DNA of 64,000 nucleotides from Glutinoglossum americanum (taxonomy: Eukaryota > Ascomycota > Geoglossomycetes > Geoglossales > Geoglossaceae), in assembly GCA_020080175.1 (NCBI GenBank), contig JAGHQL010000006.1:1-64000 (forward strand), written 5' to 3'. A program made the position numbers and the translations under genes. Every line of letters begins with the position of its first letter. Position 1 is the first letter of the stretch. Shown piece after piece: positions 11,094-23,354 of the stretch. A model generated the notes under the pieces. It saw only the letters and a program-made list of their open reading frames with translations, ran no database searches and was not told the DNA's origin.

Positions 11094-13864
11094 ATGAATG
11101 GAATAGCAATGAAGACACTCGAACGATCACCATCTGCTTCCAATTCAGCCGTGCGAGTGCTCAATCTCCTCACTCCGAGTAATCACTCCCGTGCTAACTC
11201 ACAACCTGACGAGCCTTCAAGCAGCACCACCAGCGCCTCTCCAGGTAGCCTTGGAACCCGGAGAGCGCGATGGAGCCTTAGGCGGAAAAGATCCAAAGGC
11301 GATAAGGTATGCATATCCCAAGCGGTAGCTCTACTTCGGAGGTACTCTTTGACTAAATATCTTATACAGAAGCCCGAGGACACGGATATCAGCGCCGCCC
11401 CTTCTCCTACAGCGCCTATCGAACTAGTAGCTGACACCGAGCCGATCGAACTCCCAGGTTCAGAGCCAGGTCTCGAGCCAGACTCATCGACCGATTTCCC
11501 AATCTGGGCGGAGTGCAATGAAGTTGCTAAAGTTGTGCCGGGTATAGAAAGAAACCTCGCCCGTCTGCAATTCCTCCAGCAGAAATCCGTGGACGACCCT
11601 GATACGAGGCCTAATACCAGTATTAATAGTGAGCGTTATGCGCTCAGCTGCAAGACCATACTGCTCTGTCGCCAGTCTATCATACGGCTCAAGGAAGTAG
11701 CACGTAGTCCTGCGAGCGCGGGGTTCAAGTCGACGATGATCGAGAACAGCCGCAACCTGCTGCGTTCGGTTGAGCATTTCAAGAATGCTGAAGACTTTTA
11801 CGCAAAAAAGCTACGCGGCCAGATGATCGCCCATTACAAAACTATCATTCCCACAGCTAGCGAGGCTGAAGCGCAAGGCGTGTTTGATATATCGGCAGGC
11901 CAACTAGGATTCACCGCTGTAAGATATGACCTCTCGGCTGCTCTCTGGGTTTTTACAAACTGATCTCTCCGCAGTTTCGCCAAAGCGCGGATGCCCGTGT
12001 GAGAGCTGCGGCTCAAACTATCGGTGATCGTTACACAACTATTAAGGAGGTCCAAGAAAGGATCACTGAGCTCACGGAATTTCTGCAAGATATTGGGCAA
12101 TTGCTTGCATCCGTGCTCCAGCGTCCGCAACCCAATCAACTGGGCGATGAAAGCAAAATAAATATCTATGAGTCTAAGATAGACCCGGAGGGCGATATAA
12201 TCTTGGATTTTGCATCTGGCGATATGAACTACTCTCGGCTGCAATACCAAGTCTCTTCGCATATGTTATCCAAGACGTCGCCTCTCTTCGCGATGGCATT
12301 GAAGATCTCGCCGTCACGGACGAATCCATATATTCCGAAAGGGATGGAGGGTCAGCTGCCTGTGATACCGCCGGTACGGGTGCCCGCCAAATCCGCTACT
12401 ATGATATTTATGCCTCAGAAGGAGCACAGTATTAGCGCGTTGGGCATTGTGCTTTGCGCAGCCCATATGCGCAATGACAAGGTGCCACGCTCCATATCAT
12501 TCCGGGAGCTGGTTGAAGTCTCTCGGGTTTGCCAGCAATACCAATGCATAGACCCGGTCTCACTTTTCGTGGAATTACTCTGGCTGCCGCAATGGCAGGA
12601 ATGGATCGGCCATCCAGGATATGGAGACTTCCTCCTGATCAGCTATGTGTTTGGACACGCTCGAATATTTGAGACGGCCTCTAAAAGGATTATACTACAG
12701 TTGCGTGGCGATCCGGACGTTATGGAGGATAAAATGTTGCCTCCGCATGTGAGGGAACGCCTGCGACAGATCAGAGCTGCCATTCTAGCACGCATACTAG
12801 ACTGTTGTAGGAAAACCATGCGCCAATACTTACCCTCGCCACCTCTAACATCCGAGTCGAACCGACAGGATGGAGCTGACTGGAGCGCAAACAATAAAAG
12901 ATGGAGTGTGGGCACCTCTCTAGAGAGCAAGCTTCATTGTCCCAAGACGAATCGACAGTGTGACGCAAATAACCTAGGGTGGTTGATGTTGATATTCAAC
13001 GAACTCGGAATACTCGAGAGCGTTACGGATCCCTGTCTGAATCTTGCACAAGGTTCGTGGTTCTCGGGTAGCCTGGGTGGCCTCGTTGCCAAACTGTGCG
13101 CTGTGCCAGGCGCTGCCAAGGTTCACGACGGCGACTGCGACTATGCTCCAGCGTTTCGGAGTAAGATATGTGAGGTCTTCAATTCAATCAAGGGGCTGGA
13201 CCTCTCAGAAGTTAACGAGAACTATCCGGAGCGCAAGCGCTCCAGTGGAGTTTTCGGCGAAATGCCGAGGACCACAGATACTCTCAGCAGGAGAAGTAGC
13301 TATGCTACCCCGGACGAAGAAGAGGGCCCGGAACCAGCGATGGCCGGAGATTGTGATGGACACGAAGGGGCAGCTGAGCGATACGAACCTGTTTATTCAG
13401 CTAGTGAAGACCGCCTGCCAGCCCTCTCACAAAATAGCCCAGGTCGGAGCAATGAGGACCTATCTAGTGAAGTCACTTTTCAAGCTTCCGAGGCCGACAC
13501 ACACTCAATTGCCTCTACCGAGATTACTCTCCCAACCGAACGGCCTAACAGCCCAAGTCCGAGCATCTCCACTCTTGAGACCATACAGAGTGGTATTGTA
13601 TCTCCAATCAGACCCAGACAAGCGAGTATACCCTTAGCGGATCACGAGACTCTCAGCCACCCTGCTCAAGTGGATCCCAGGGGCGTGAATTCGGAAAGAG
13701 ACAGGAGCCAAGGCACGCAAGAAGATGAGAAAATCTTCTGGGCGCATAGGGCCGCTAAGGAGATCGTCAAAGTCGAGGACAAAGAATTAATTATATCCCA
13801 TAAGCATACTATAAGGATCGGGGAGGAGAGAGGCTTGCCGCCTATCCGAGATCCCCCTACGTGA
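11094..13864 (+). CDS. Qa-SNARE (syntaxin)-like N-terminal region fused to a BTB/POZ domain
   Basis: Three exons are inferred (11094-11306, 11370-11918, 11975-13864), about 883 residues. The 63-nt first intron is in frame (GTATGC...TACAG); the second restores continuity from QLGFTA to FRQSADARV. Residues ~114-303 follow the layout of Sso1/syntaxin: a helical Habc-like region, then ENSR, then YKTIIPTASEAEAQGVF (Sso: YMIIQPEATEDEV), then YTTIKEVQERITELTEFLQD matching the first half of a Qa-SNARE motif. The motif stops near the central layer: Val301 stands where syntaxins have the layer-0 Gln, and no transmembrane anchor follows. Residues ~327-480 (GDIILDFASGDMN, VSSHMLSKTSPLFAMALK, then a helical part) read as a fungal BTB/POZ domain. 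The C-terminal ~240 residues are Ser/Pro/Glu-rich and look disordered. SNARE kinship and BTB are recognised by eye; the role is unknown. A chance helical similarity is the main alternative. Confidence 0.78.
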
Positions 13865-15971
13865 ATTCTTGTGAGACAGGAGCAAATCACTCCTCGCTCC
13901 ACTCCGACTGGAGTGCACCTGGTTGGACCTAAAACCAACTCTCCATACCCACCATGGTGGCCACCTAGGGAAACAAACATAGATTCGTTGGCTACTACTG
14001 CTGCTGGCCATTATTGAGTTAGCCGGCGGAGTGGACTGCCGAAGACTTTGCCTCAAGCGGGAGAGAAAGCGTGCAGATCAGCAGAAAACTTCTTGGTCTC
14101 CAGACGATCACCGGTTTGGGGCCGGTGCCCCTGTTCCGGTGCGCCGATACTGCAGCCGCCTCTAGGCCTTGCCGTACGGCGCCTCTAATCGCTCGACTAA
14201 TCATAACCTTTTTTTAGACAGCAATAGGAATAGTTTGGAAAATGACGCCTTCAAATCTGGGCTCAGGCGACTGCGTTATACAATGAAGTATCTATTTTAT
14301 CTGAATGTGGTGACGGCTGTGTAAAGAGATATGATAAATGTATATGGAGGCTACGTTAGTTTTACCTTACGGTGTCTATCTTCAAGATGAATAAAGATTT
14401 GAGAGCAAAAATATCAAGTGCGATTAGCTCCGCCATCCCAGCCACATGCGACCAGTCCGCTACCTGGTGACTGAGAGTAGGCTTGACACTGTAGTGCTTT
14501 TACTATTGAGTTTCTATTATTCTTTTACATCCCAAACTTCGCAGACAATGGGTAGTGCGTTGCGGGCGCGAGGCGCCTCAGAATGGTAGAATATTTCATG
14601 TTAGGGTGACCTGCGACGCATAAGAACGCCAGGACATTCCCGCCGTCGGTAGGACCGAGTCTCCAAAGACCCCCCGCGTTCCCCGGGAATACCCCATGCC
14701 AAGAAATAACTACATGGACCAGAAACACCTCGAAGCCCGGGAGCTCTCCAAAGCCGCGGGAGTGCGCCCCCTGCCCGGGGTTGCTTCAAACATGCTACCG
14801 ATCGAAGACCCATGTAGCCGGCACAAAGACCCGGCTTCCAGAGCACTCCCCCGTTTCCGGGGCATTCCTGATGGGGGGCAAAGGGAGGGAGGGAGTTTGA
14901 GGCGGGGGGTGGGGGGGGTGAGATGCCAGAGCCCGCCTCCCCCACCGACTAGACTCCCTCCTGAGGACCACCGCCAAAAGCACCACAGAGCCTCGGCGAT
15001 CGACAGAGCCCCCGCCTCTCGACGCGCATGCGGGAAGAGCAAGCAGGCAGGTCCAAGAGCGCAGGAGCCGGAAACAGGGACTTTTCATTCCTGTTCTTTC
15101 GCGGATGCGGGTCGCTCCCGGGTTTTTTTGGGCGGGTCTTTGGATTACTGCTGCTACTGCTGCTGCTGCTGCTGCTGCTCATCTAGATGATACGGCGCAA
15201 CCCTAGGCTCCGGAGGTACTTCCAATCTTGGGGCACTCCCGAAGTTCTAGAGCGCTCACTGGCCTAGTGCTCGGATTTTTTTCGAAACCGCTTTCAATCT
15301 AGAGCGGCTCTTAAATTTTTTTTCTTTTTTTTTTTTTTGGGGCACCCCACGGTGCTTAGAGCACTCCCGTATCTTCTTGAGGCCTTCTTGAAGTTTTAGA
15401 GGTGCTTCTAGGATAGCCTGCGGCGATCGAGACGAAATACTCTACTGAGTCGTGGTCGTATCATTCTCCTAAGTATGGCAAAGGGGTAGTAGAAATGTGA
15501 TTGATTGTTCTAGAAAAAAAAAAACGATCAGAGGGTAATTTTGCATAGCCGTTTAGGATGTGAAGTGGTGTTTTGAACGGAAAATAGCCCTTTCAGAAAT
15601 GGCCGAGTGGATTGGTATCGTCCGAGCTTATATATAATCTACCATCTCGGCAGGTCGCCCACTCACTGCGACCCAAAAACATAATGACAGAAAACCCTTA
15701 AAACTCAGTCTCAACCCCACAGATAATAAAACCCCATATCCGTCCCTTTTAAGGAGGGGTCTTCGGTGAAGGTAGAGGGATTCATTTTAGTTTCCGCGCA
15801 AACAAGGCATCGGCGGCTGGCCGAAATGAAAAGGAGAACGTGGGGAAACGAGTGAATACGCCTGTGGGCAAAAGTGAGAGTGCCTAGCCGCCCGTACATG
15901 AGGAAATAACTGACGGGAAAGAAATTCATATCCTGATTCCTACATGACCTCAATTAATTACCGTCTAAACC
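13865..15971. other. intergenic region with simple repeats
   Basis: No supported gene. It contains a CTG trinucleotide run at 15148-15180, poly-T near 15318-15339, and several GCACTCC-containing short repeats between 14,760 and 15,370. A perfect tRNA-type A box (TGGCCGAGTGG, 15600-15610) is present without a matching B box or cloverleaf. Confidence 0.5.
15148..15180. repeat. CTG trinucleotide microsatellite
   Basis: About eleven CTG-type triplets with one CTA interruption. Not inside a supported reading frame. Confidence 0.85.
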
Positions 15972-18900
15972 CTAGAGGCCAGGATCAAGTTCGTTCGGGC
16001 TCCCTTCGAGGAACAAGTCGAAAGTCGGTCCATTCCACCACTCTCCATCGATGCCCTCTTGTTCATCGAGTACCATGCTCGCAGGGGTGTCCTCAATCTC
16101 GCTGGGCGGCGGTTGTTCTTGTTTTCCGAGGCAGTCTTCCGAGTTGAGAATGCTGGCTACGTCGGTAGGATCTTTGGGCCGGTGGTGAGAAGAGTCATTG
16201 GTGGAGCTGCTGTTGTCGCGCTGGTGGCGCTGGTGGCCAAGGGCAGTGCCATTAGTGGTGGGAGAGAGGGGCTTTGATAAGCTGGCTATTCGAGCTGCGT
16301 TGAGACGTGAGTGATGGGGGCGCTTGCGTAAATCAATTAGCGTATGTAGGAGGAGACTCATACCCGTGTCCCTGGAGTACACCCGTGAATGCAGTGACCG
16401 CAAGCCTTTTAGGCAACGCTTGGCGGTCGCACTGTATGAAGCCATCTGAGCCAAACTATCCTGACAATCCCTCCATGATTCTTCAAGGCTGGCCATATTT
16501 AAAAACTCCTGGATCGGAATACAGACATTGGCCATGATTAGCACCATCCCAGCCGTGTGAGTATCTAGGATTCGTTAGTAGAGGCTATACAGAATACTTC
16601 TAACCCTTCTTAACGCTTACAGAACATGTTATACCACCACGCCCCGGTCGTGTTCATGTTCTTGTTGATGATGTTGATGAGCTCCATTGCTGCAGTGACA
16701 CAAGAGACGGCGCAGCGGGTCGCAAAAAATGAAGTCATTGTGTCCTCGGATTTGTTGGCTAGTCCGTCCGCCGACGGTTTACCTGTTGGCTCCGCAGCCA
16801 GCGATGCCGAGCTGGAGCTGCGGCAGAGTTGAGTGAAAATTGGGCGATATAGGAGTATGCGGAGGTGAAGGTATCTGGACGGGTTAGAATAAGCCAATGA
16901 AGAGTAGAGGGGAGCGCCTATTACCTCGCGTACAGAACGTTTGCCTGCCGCCTAAGAGTATCGGGGTTCTCTCTATTCAGCTTTGCTGTGCACGTTTCCG
17001 ATTTCGGGCTTTTTAACAATGCCGGTGTTTCTGAGTAAAACTTCATCAACGCCGAGTCTAGACTCATGATCATGTCGAAGCCTTTGGTGTTCTGGAGGTG
17101 CTCGAAACCAACCGGGTCAGAGTTCCCTCTCCCGGTGCCATTGATCCATGGCTCATAGACGCTAGAAAGGATGTTTCCTAATATTTTGTAGAGTTTGATG
17201 GCTTCCACAAAGAAGTTCGATCGTGAGAATTCATCAGCAGGCTGAACGCAATTAAATGCTCCAGGCTCCAGGTACTCGTCGTCGATTGCTGTTGGTAAAG
17301 GGACAGAAGATTTATGATATGTCATCGTAGGCCGTCCGAGCGTCATACTTACCACCCTGACAGAAGAGTTTATCAACATCACTTCCTAAGTTAAGAGGTC
17401 TTATGGGGAGGAGGGGGTTATACATATCTAATGTCACACATCCATACCAGGTTCGTCTTCGCACTTCCAGTTCCAATGACGGCAGTTGTTTCTTGTTATC
17501 TTCCAGATGCAGTCCTAGACCTTGTGCTACTCTGCATGCAATGCCAATGGAATTCCAGCATCTCGTTGGATATGATGTGCATTGGAGATACTGGGCTACT
17601 AGTAGCAATGTTTGCACCAGTGAGATACTACCGTTGTCCAACACATCTAGCCGCAAGAGGTGTTTTGACCTTTGGAAAAACATATTTGATGTTGCCGACC
17701 GTTTATCGATCGGTATGTCAGAAAATTCGCACCCGATCGCAAAGATGGCGTTCAAGGCGCAGAAGAAGATGGACATGTCCGGGTCCCCGTCAATGGAATT
17801 GCCAAGACCTGCTCCCGGAGAGGGTACTAGCTTGATGTTCTCGCGATCAGAGGCCCAGAGCTTTCTGTATGCTAGGGAAAATGTCGGCTCATGCAAAAAT
17901 GGGTATAGAGTGGCACATGTCGTCCAGTATCGCGAGATAAGGTGATCCGCGACATGTCGAGGGGGAAGAACAAAGTCCTCCAGCTTTAGACTTGGGCTTT
18001 CTTCGCACAACAAAGCAAGTGGGTTAGGCTTCCTTGACTTATCTCCCATGTCGTCGAAAGCGACCGTAGGTGGTCGTTGAGCTGATTGGGAAGAAATGGG
18101 ATCATCCGAATTTTCGGTCTTCCAGGAAATAGCTTCGACCAGCTGCTTCGTGAAAGGTGCAGTGGGCTGGCCATCGAACAAATGCCCGCCTCCACCTGGA
18201 TCATTCCCGTTTACTAGGGACAGGGCTCCCAAAGGGCCGGTAGGGCTTTGGTTGTCGACGCGATCTTGGTCATCCAAAGCCTGCAGTGATGCGGGCCGAA
18301 CCTCACCCATGTCTAGATTCTCGGGGGCCGTGTTCACGCCATTCTGAAGCATGGGAAGAGGGATAGGCTGCGAGGTCGTTGTGAGGCTGCGGGTTGGTCC
18401 ATGTCCATTAGAAGTTGCCCCGCCAGGGCGAGCTTGTGGCCCATAATCTCCAGGTCCATTTTGCGTGGGCTGCCACGGAGGGGCAAGGATATGGTCAACG
18501 GAGAGTGGGCGATTGAGAAGGGTATGTGAGTGGTCTTGACCCGGTGAGAAGCGAGGTGGTGATTCCGTCATATCAACAACGTGGCTCGTAGGCGGCACAT
18601 GATTATTGGAACCCGGAGAAGATCCATCAATTCTGTATCGGGTTTCAAGTTCGCGGATTCGATTGTGCAGAGCCTCGATAGACCTGTTGTTCGGGGCACG
18701 ATAAGTGAAAGTCCAAGGCACAAACGGATAGCTTGGAGAGAGGAGGAATATGGGGCAGCAAACCCATCCGCCACAGACACTCTCATCGTCTCCGTCTTAT
18801 ATATACACTGCCCCGGCTGACGCGAGCGGCGCTTGCATGACCCACAGATAGGTCTCTCGCCATCACATCTCGTCTTGCGCTCCCGACATCCATCGCACGC

Positions 18901-19300
18901 GAGGGCTACCTTGCGTCGTTTATGTGGTCGTTCGGTATCGACGGTTCCATTTACCTACGGATACCAAGGCGTTAGCTATGGTTACGGAAGCTGCGGACAA
19001 GCGAAAGGGAGCCGTTCAAAGCCGCACGACGCGACCATGAAGGCTTGACAGGCTCACCACCGTGACATGAGTTCCATTTACCTGCTCACTTCGAGATCGA
19101 ACATCGGATGGATGAAAACTCTCATGAGCCGGTCCCCCGACAGCGATGGCAACACCAGAAGGTCCACGGCCGATATTCGAATGATCGGCGATGGCGGTCA
19201 TCGGCGATGAGTTGATGTTATCCGCCGAGACAGCCTCCGCCGCAGAGAGAAGCTGACTGAAGGCTGCCGAGTCGTCCGAGCGGCCGTTTACGACGGCCAT
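15972..19300 (-). CDS. Zn2Cys6 transcription factor with fungal-specific regulatory domain
   Basis: Seven exons are inferred: 19082-19300, 18779-18954, 17424-18683, 16925-17356, 16621-16874, 16364-16564 and 15972-16294, about 954 residues. The binuclear zinc cluster lies at residues 93-123 with spacing C-X2-C-X6-C-X6-C-X2-C-X9-C (CDGCRERKTRC then ICGSC), preceded by basic KRRK. It is followed by a coiled-coil linker (SIEALHNRIRELETRYR) as in Gal4-class dimers. The fungal-specific regulatory domain is clear: LISRYWTTCATLYPFLHEPTF, CRVAQGLGLHLE, RRRTWYGCVTLDMVVSMTLG and WWYNMFYTHTAGMVLIMA. The last residues are acidic, as in an activation region. The target is unknown. The start MAVVNGRSDD was preferred to an in-frame ATG 72 bases upstream. 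Intron 6 (16295-16363, 69 nt) is in frame and less certain. Intron 1 is bounded by a 13-nt direct repeat. Confidence 0.87.
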
Positions 19301-20387
19301 GAGCCAAATCCGGAATGGAGTATCGTGCAATATATAATATCCACGACACAATGTGCGATGCCCATCACACAACTTGGGGTGCGGAGTGTGGTTGCTCGGC
19401 TGCGGAGGCGTGCTTTCGACTTCCGGGAAGTCGGGCTAGGATACGGGGTTGCCCGAGAGAACTTGCGTATGCAGATATGTGGGGCCGTCGCCAAATTACG
19501 ATGTCAATCGGACTAAAATATAAAACGGACACACAAGGCTTAAATATGTAGGGCGCAAACGGCGCCTTTTGACTGAGATATGCACTTCCCTAATAGAAGA
19601 GAAATTAGTCTATACTCAGAAAGCGGGAAGTCACTACAGGGGTGGATTCTGATGCGTATCTAACTGAATCGATACAATATATCCGGGCTGCCTTTCCTGT
19701 CACATGATTTCAACACTTACGCCTTGGTTTCGCGACGCCTTCCCGAACTCCGAAAATTGAGGCATTTATCCGGCAGAAAATATTCTTTGCACCTATAACC
19801 CCCGCCCCACCCATCTTCGCTCATAGAAATCCGGTCTTCTCCACAACTAAGCATTCTATATCACAGTGCCTTCAAATATCTGCACCTCTATCCTTTCTCC
19901 AGCCGTTGCGAGCTTCAGCAACGGTGTTTCGTGCATCTTTTATTCAATGGGCTTTTCTTCCATGCACTTCGCCCTTGGAATACTCTTAGTGCTTATAACA
20001 TGGCCCAATAGACCTTTCGCGCCCTTCTACCTATTCTAACACGAAAGAAACCTAACTAGTTACTGATACAGCAAAGTCACCACATGAATGATATTCCGTG
20101 AATCGATCTATCCCATCGTAGGAAATCGTGATGTCGCCGAAAGTCCCTAACTCAAATGGAGTTGCCGGAGTGCCTTAGAAATCCAGGTATATCCTAGATT
20201 CCTAGATTGGAGAGACCCTCTAAAATCAACAGTCCTTCGGCTTTGGGGATAACCCAAAGGGTAAATGGTGGGTCAGGCGCAAGGAGTGCTTCCAACCGGT
20301 TTATAAGGGTGGGGGGTATTCAGCCGTGGGGGCTATCTATCGTTTCGGGCAAGGAGAAGAGGGAAAGCACGGTGCAAAAAGACAAAA
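19301..20387. other. upstream region of the Zn2Cys6 gene
   Basis: AT-rich DNA without a supported gene. It is the promoter side of the minus-strand regulator and ends at the 3' terminator of a 5S rRNA gene. Confidence 0.5.
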
Positions 20388-20506
20388 ACATACGACAGAG
20401 GGTATTCCCAGCTCGTCACCGACGCCAGTACTAATCCTCCGATCTGTAGCTTATGTAAGGCAGAGCGGACGGGATGCCCAGTATTCTACAGTCTGTGGTC
20501 GTATGT
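20388..20506 (-). rRNA. 5S ribosomal RNA
   Basis: A 119-nt sequence on the minus strand begins ACATACGACCA and ends TCGTATGT, so its termini pair as in 5S helix I. Internal segments such as CATCCCGTCCGCTCTGCC, GATTAGTACTGGCGTCGGTGAC and CTGGGAATACCC match fungal 5S rRNA. A T-rich run (TTTTTG, then TTTTTG again) follows directly as an RNA polymerase III terminator. It differs by one base from the copy at 30144-30262 (ACCACAGAC here, ACCATAGAC there). Isolated 5S genes outside the rDNA repeat are the rule in many filamentous ascomycetes. Confidence 0.95.
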
Positions 20507-23354
20507 ACTATTTCCTGTTGTGCTTCGTCGATTTATTCTTCAAGTTCGGAGGAATAAATAATACTGGCACCCTAAGATGTTTCGCCGATGGGTGCAAAAT
20601 ATTGAGAGATATGATGAAAAATAGCCCTGAAATTTCGCTTCCTTTTTAGGCATAGCGCCCTATCCGCCGGACTTCATTCTCAGTCAATATCGTACATGCT
20701 GCACCATAACAAACGGTATCTACTGTCTTTACGCAGAGTGGTTTCCCCGCTCCGAGCGTTACGCAGTATATGTCCGATATCGGAGTATCGCCTTGGGATA
20801 CTGCATCCGTCGACTCTCGTACCGTCAGGGCAAACGTTATATATCCCACCAATATGTTTAAGCCACATCTGCCAATACCCCACCTCCACAAGAAGTGGAA
20901 GTAATTGGATACTTGAGGCACAGATTACTGTCGACGGCTAGCCGGGCCTTCAACTGTATTCAGGCTGATTTCGTAGAGTCGCGCGAGATTGGGAACTCTC
21001 CCGCGGCTCTATTTTATAAACGCGTCGGACCGACATTGATCTCTTGGCTTGTATGACCCGGCGAGGTCTTCCCAGATGCGGCCGAGGCCCGGCCGAGGCC
21101 CGGCCGCCCGCTGATGAATTTTGCGCAAGTCTTCAGTCCATTGTCCATCTCTTCTATTTTTGTTCAACCAGCTAATCGCCAAGCCCGGGTTCTTTCCCGT
21201 GGGCTCCGACAAAATGCCAAGAATTGCCGGTGAACTACTGGTCAAGTGCTGCTTTAACGGTCGGCCTACGGCGGAAAGTCTTAACGAATAAGCGTTTAAG
21301 AAATCGTACGACAAAGGGTACCTATTCCCAGCCAAACCTAAGGAAAATGCGTTGAGTACTTATCCCGAAGCTAACACAGCATCTACTAAACAACAAGGTA
21401 ATTTTGTAAGATCTCATTTGAAGAGAATGGATGCACGTCATAGCATGACGAAGGCGCATAAGTACAAACCATAATTTCTCAACTACTACACTCTGTAAGA
21501 CTTTCTATTCTACTTACCTAGGCACCACAAAATTTAACTAGGGTGCTTCACAAGTCAAACACCATGGGCAGCACACTCTAAGGGGTGTCTATCGTGACAG
21601 GCGCTCTAGGGACTACCATTGCACTATTGTATATATATATGGAGGAGGCTCCCATATCCACGGGCACTTCCTAAAGCTACCGCTATATCACGGCTATATG
21701 TCCGGAAGGGTCACCTCTGATCGTGGATATGCCCTTGGAAACTGCGTTGTATCACCACACACTCGTCCGAGAGACCCCCATGGCCATTGGGCACGACCCC
21801 TGGGGAGAGGAGAGGAAAGATATATACTTGAAAGTCGGCAGAGGGGTCAAAATCAGAAGCGTGCTATTCCGGTACAATCTTTGCGGTATCCGAGTGACCA
21901 AAACGGAACATTGCAGAATTCGAGAAATTATCCCACCATACCGGCGAGTCGACTCCCCAATGAACCCTGTTAGTTTGTTAGTTATGCTCCTTTATTTCCC
22001 ACTCCATCGTACAGGTCTCCCTAGGAGTATAGTGGCGGTTCGTCTTAGCTCTACGCTGAGTCCCCATGGCCACGAGTCGGCCCTATGAGTTGTGTGCCCG
22101 AGAGGGACGTTATTCAATGGAAGGTATCCTATCTCTACTAGTGGATTCGATATTAGAGTGCAAGTACGAGTATGGAGTGTGGTTTCTTTATTCTCCACCT
22201 ACCTTACCTTATTCGGCGCGTTGATGTTCAGACTCGGCATAGTTACAAAGGCTCTTGTTAACCAAGTCACTTATCTGCCCTCCTCGAGCCTCATGGCAGA
22301 AAATCCTCGCGCTGTACGAACGCGTAGAGATACCTGTGGAAAATCTTGCACGTTTGAAAATGAACAGCCGCGACACTGCGATACCTAGGTACGTGTCGCC
22401 TTGAGTCACGGTATGGGTCAAAAGGTCTAGTTCGGGCAAAGGGCCCGCTTGGGGTTCTCGAGTTAGAGCCCAATTGAGCACAACCCATGCAAATGTATGT
22501 ATTAGGGTAGCTATCAGTCATCAGTTTCGCAACCCAACGGCTACTACTTGGTCAAAAGTCCGAATGCAACTTTCGCTAAGGTTTGGCGTGACCGTTCGCG
22601 AGCGTACTGAGGCTGTGGCCAAAGTTTTCGTGCCCCTTCCAGAACATAACGCAAAAGTTCAGAATCGCATAATATCACCATGAACAAGAGACAGTAGTCT
22701 TTGCTGCATACAATTTTTTTTTAATTTCTTTTTAAGTTTGTAGGGTATCTCTACATATATTTGCGACGTGATGAAGAAACGATCAGTCGGAATATCAGTT
22801 GGGGATTAATCAGACCCTAATAGGGTAAGGCCTAAGCGAAGCCCGGAGCGAAGCCTAGAGCGCAGGCCCTAAAACCCCAAAATTGATTGGACCCAGGCTC
22901 GCTTAGCATTGGTGTGCGAGGCTTTGGGCCGAAGCCTCTCTGTATTCGTACTCATGAAACCCTGAAAGTCTACCCCAGGCAAAAGCCCTATCAACAGCGT
23001 TTCAGCAGCGCCCGATCGCGTTTTCTATTGATTAGCCGTTACCAGTCTAGGGAAAGCAAAGCCTATGGGTGAGGCTTCGTTTTACCGGGTACCTATGCAT
23101 GCACACAGCCCCGATTTAGTATCGGCTGACGCGTAGCCCCTCGTATTCCTCCGCTATGTCGCAGAGTGTTCTAGGCGCGCCGGGTACACAACTTTGGGAT
23201 ACATGAATGGCGGTCAGGGTAAGGCTTCTTTGGTGCGTTTGTGGCGACTTACTAAGTCCGAAAAGCTCATTGATAGTTATTGTTCGGAGTCTGCGGCTTC
23301 AATCTACACAGTTTTCAATCCAGAACTAGGCATTTTCGAATTCCGAAACAAAAT
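20507..23354. other. 2.8-kb gene-poor region
   Basis: No supported gene. Small open frames lack recognisable domains or splice signals. It has a short TA repeat (21628-21640), a T-rich run (22711-22736) and repeated GCGAAGCC words (22,830-22,860). It may contain decayed repeats, but no element family could be recognised. Confidence 0.5.

Noticed and set aside
15599-15680. Possible tRNA-Leu/Ser starting at a perfect A box (TGGCCGAGTGG)
   Set aside because: No B box, variable arm or acceptor pairing follows.
21009-21335. 108-codon minus-strand frame in the gene-poor region
   Set aside because: No family recognised and no introns; cannot be told from chance.
20507-23354. Suspected transposable-element remnants
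   Set aside because: No terminal repeats, transposase or polymerase motifs could be identified by reading, so no element is called.
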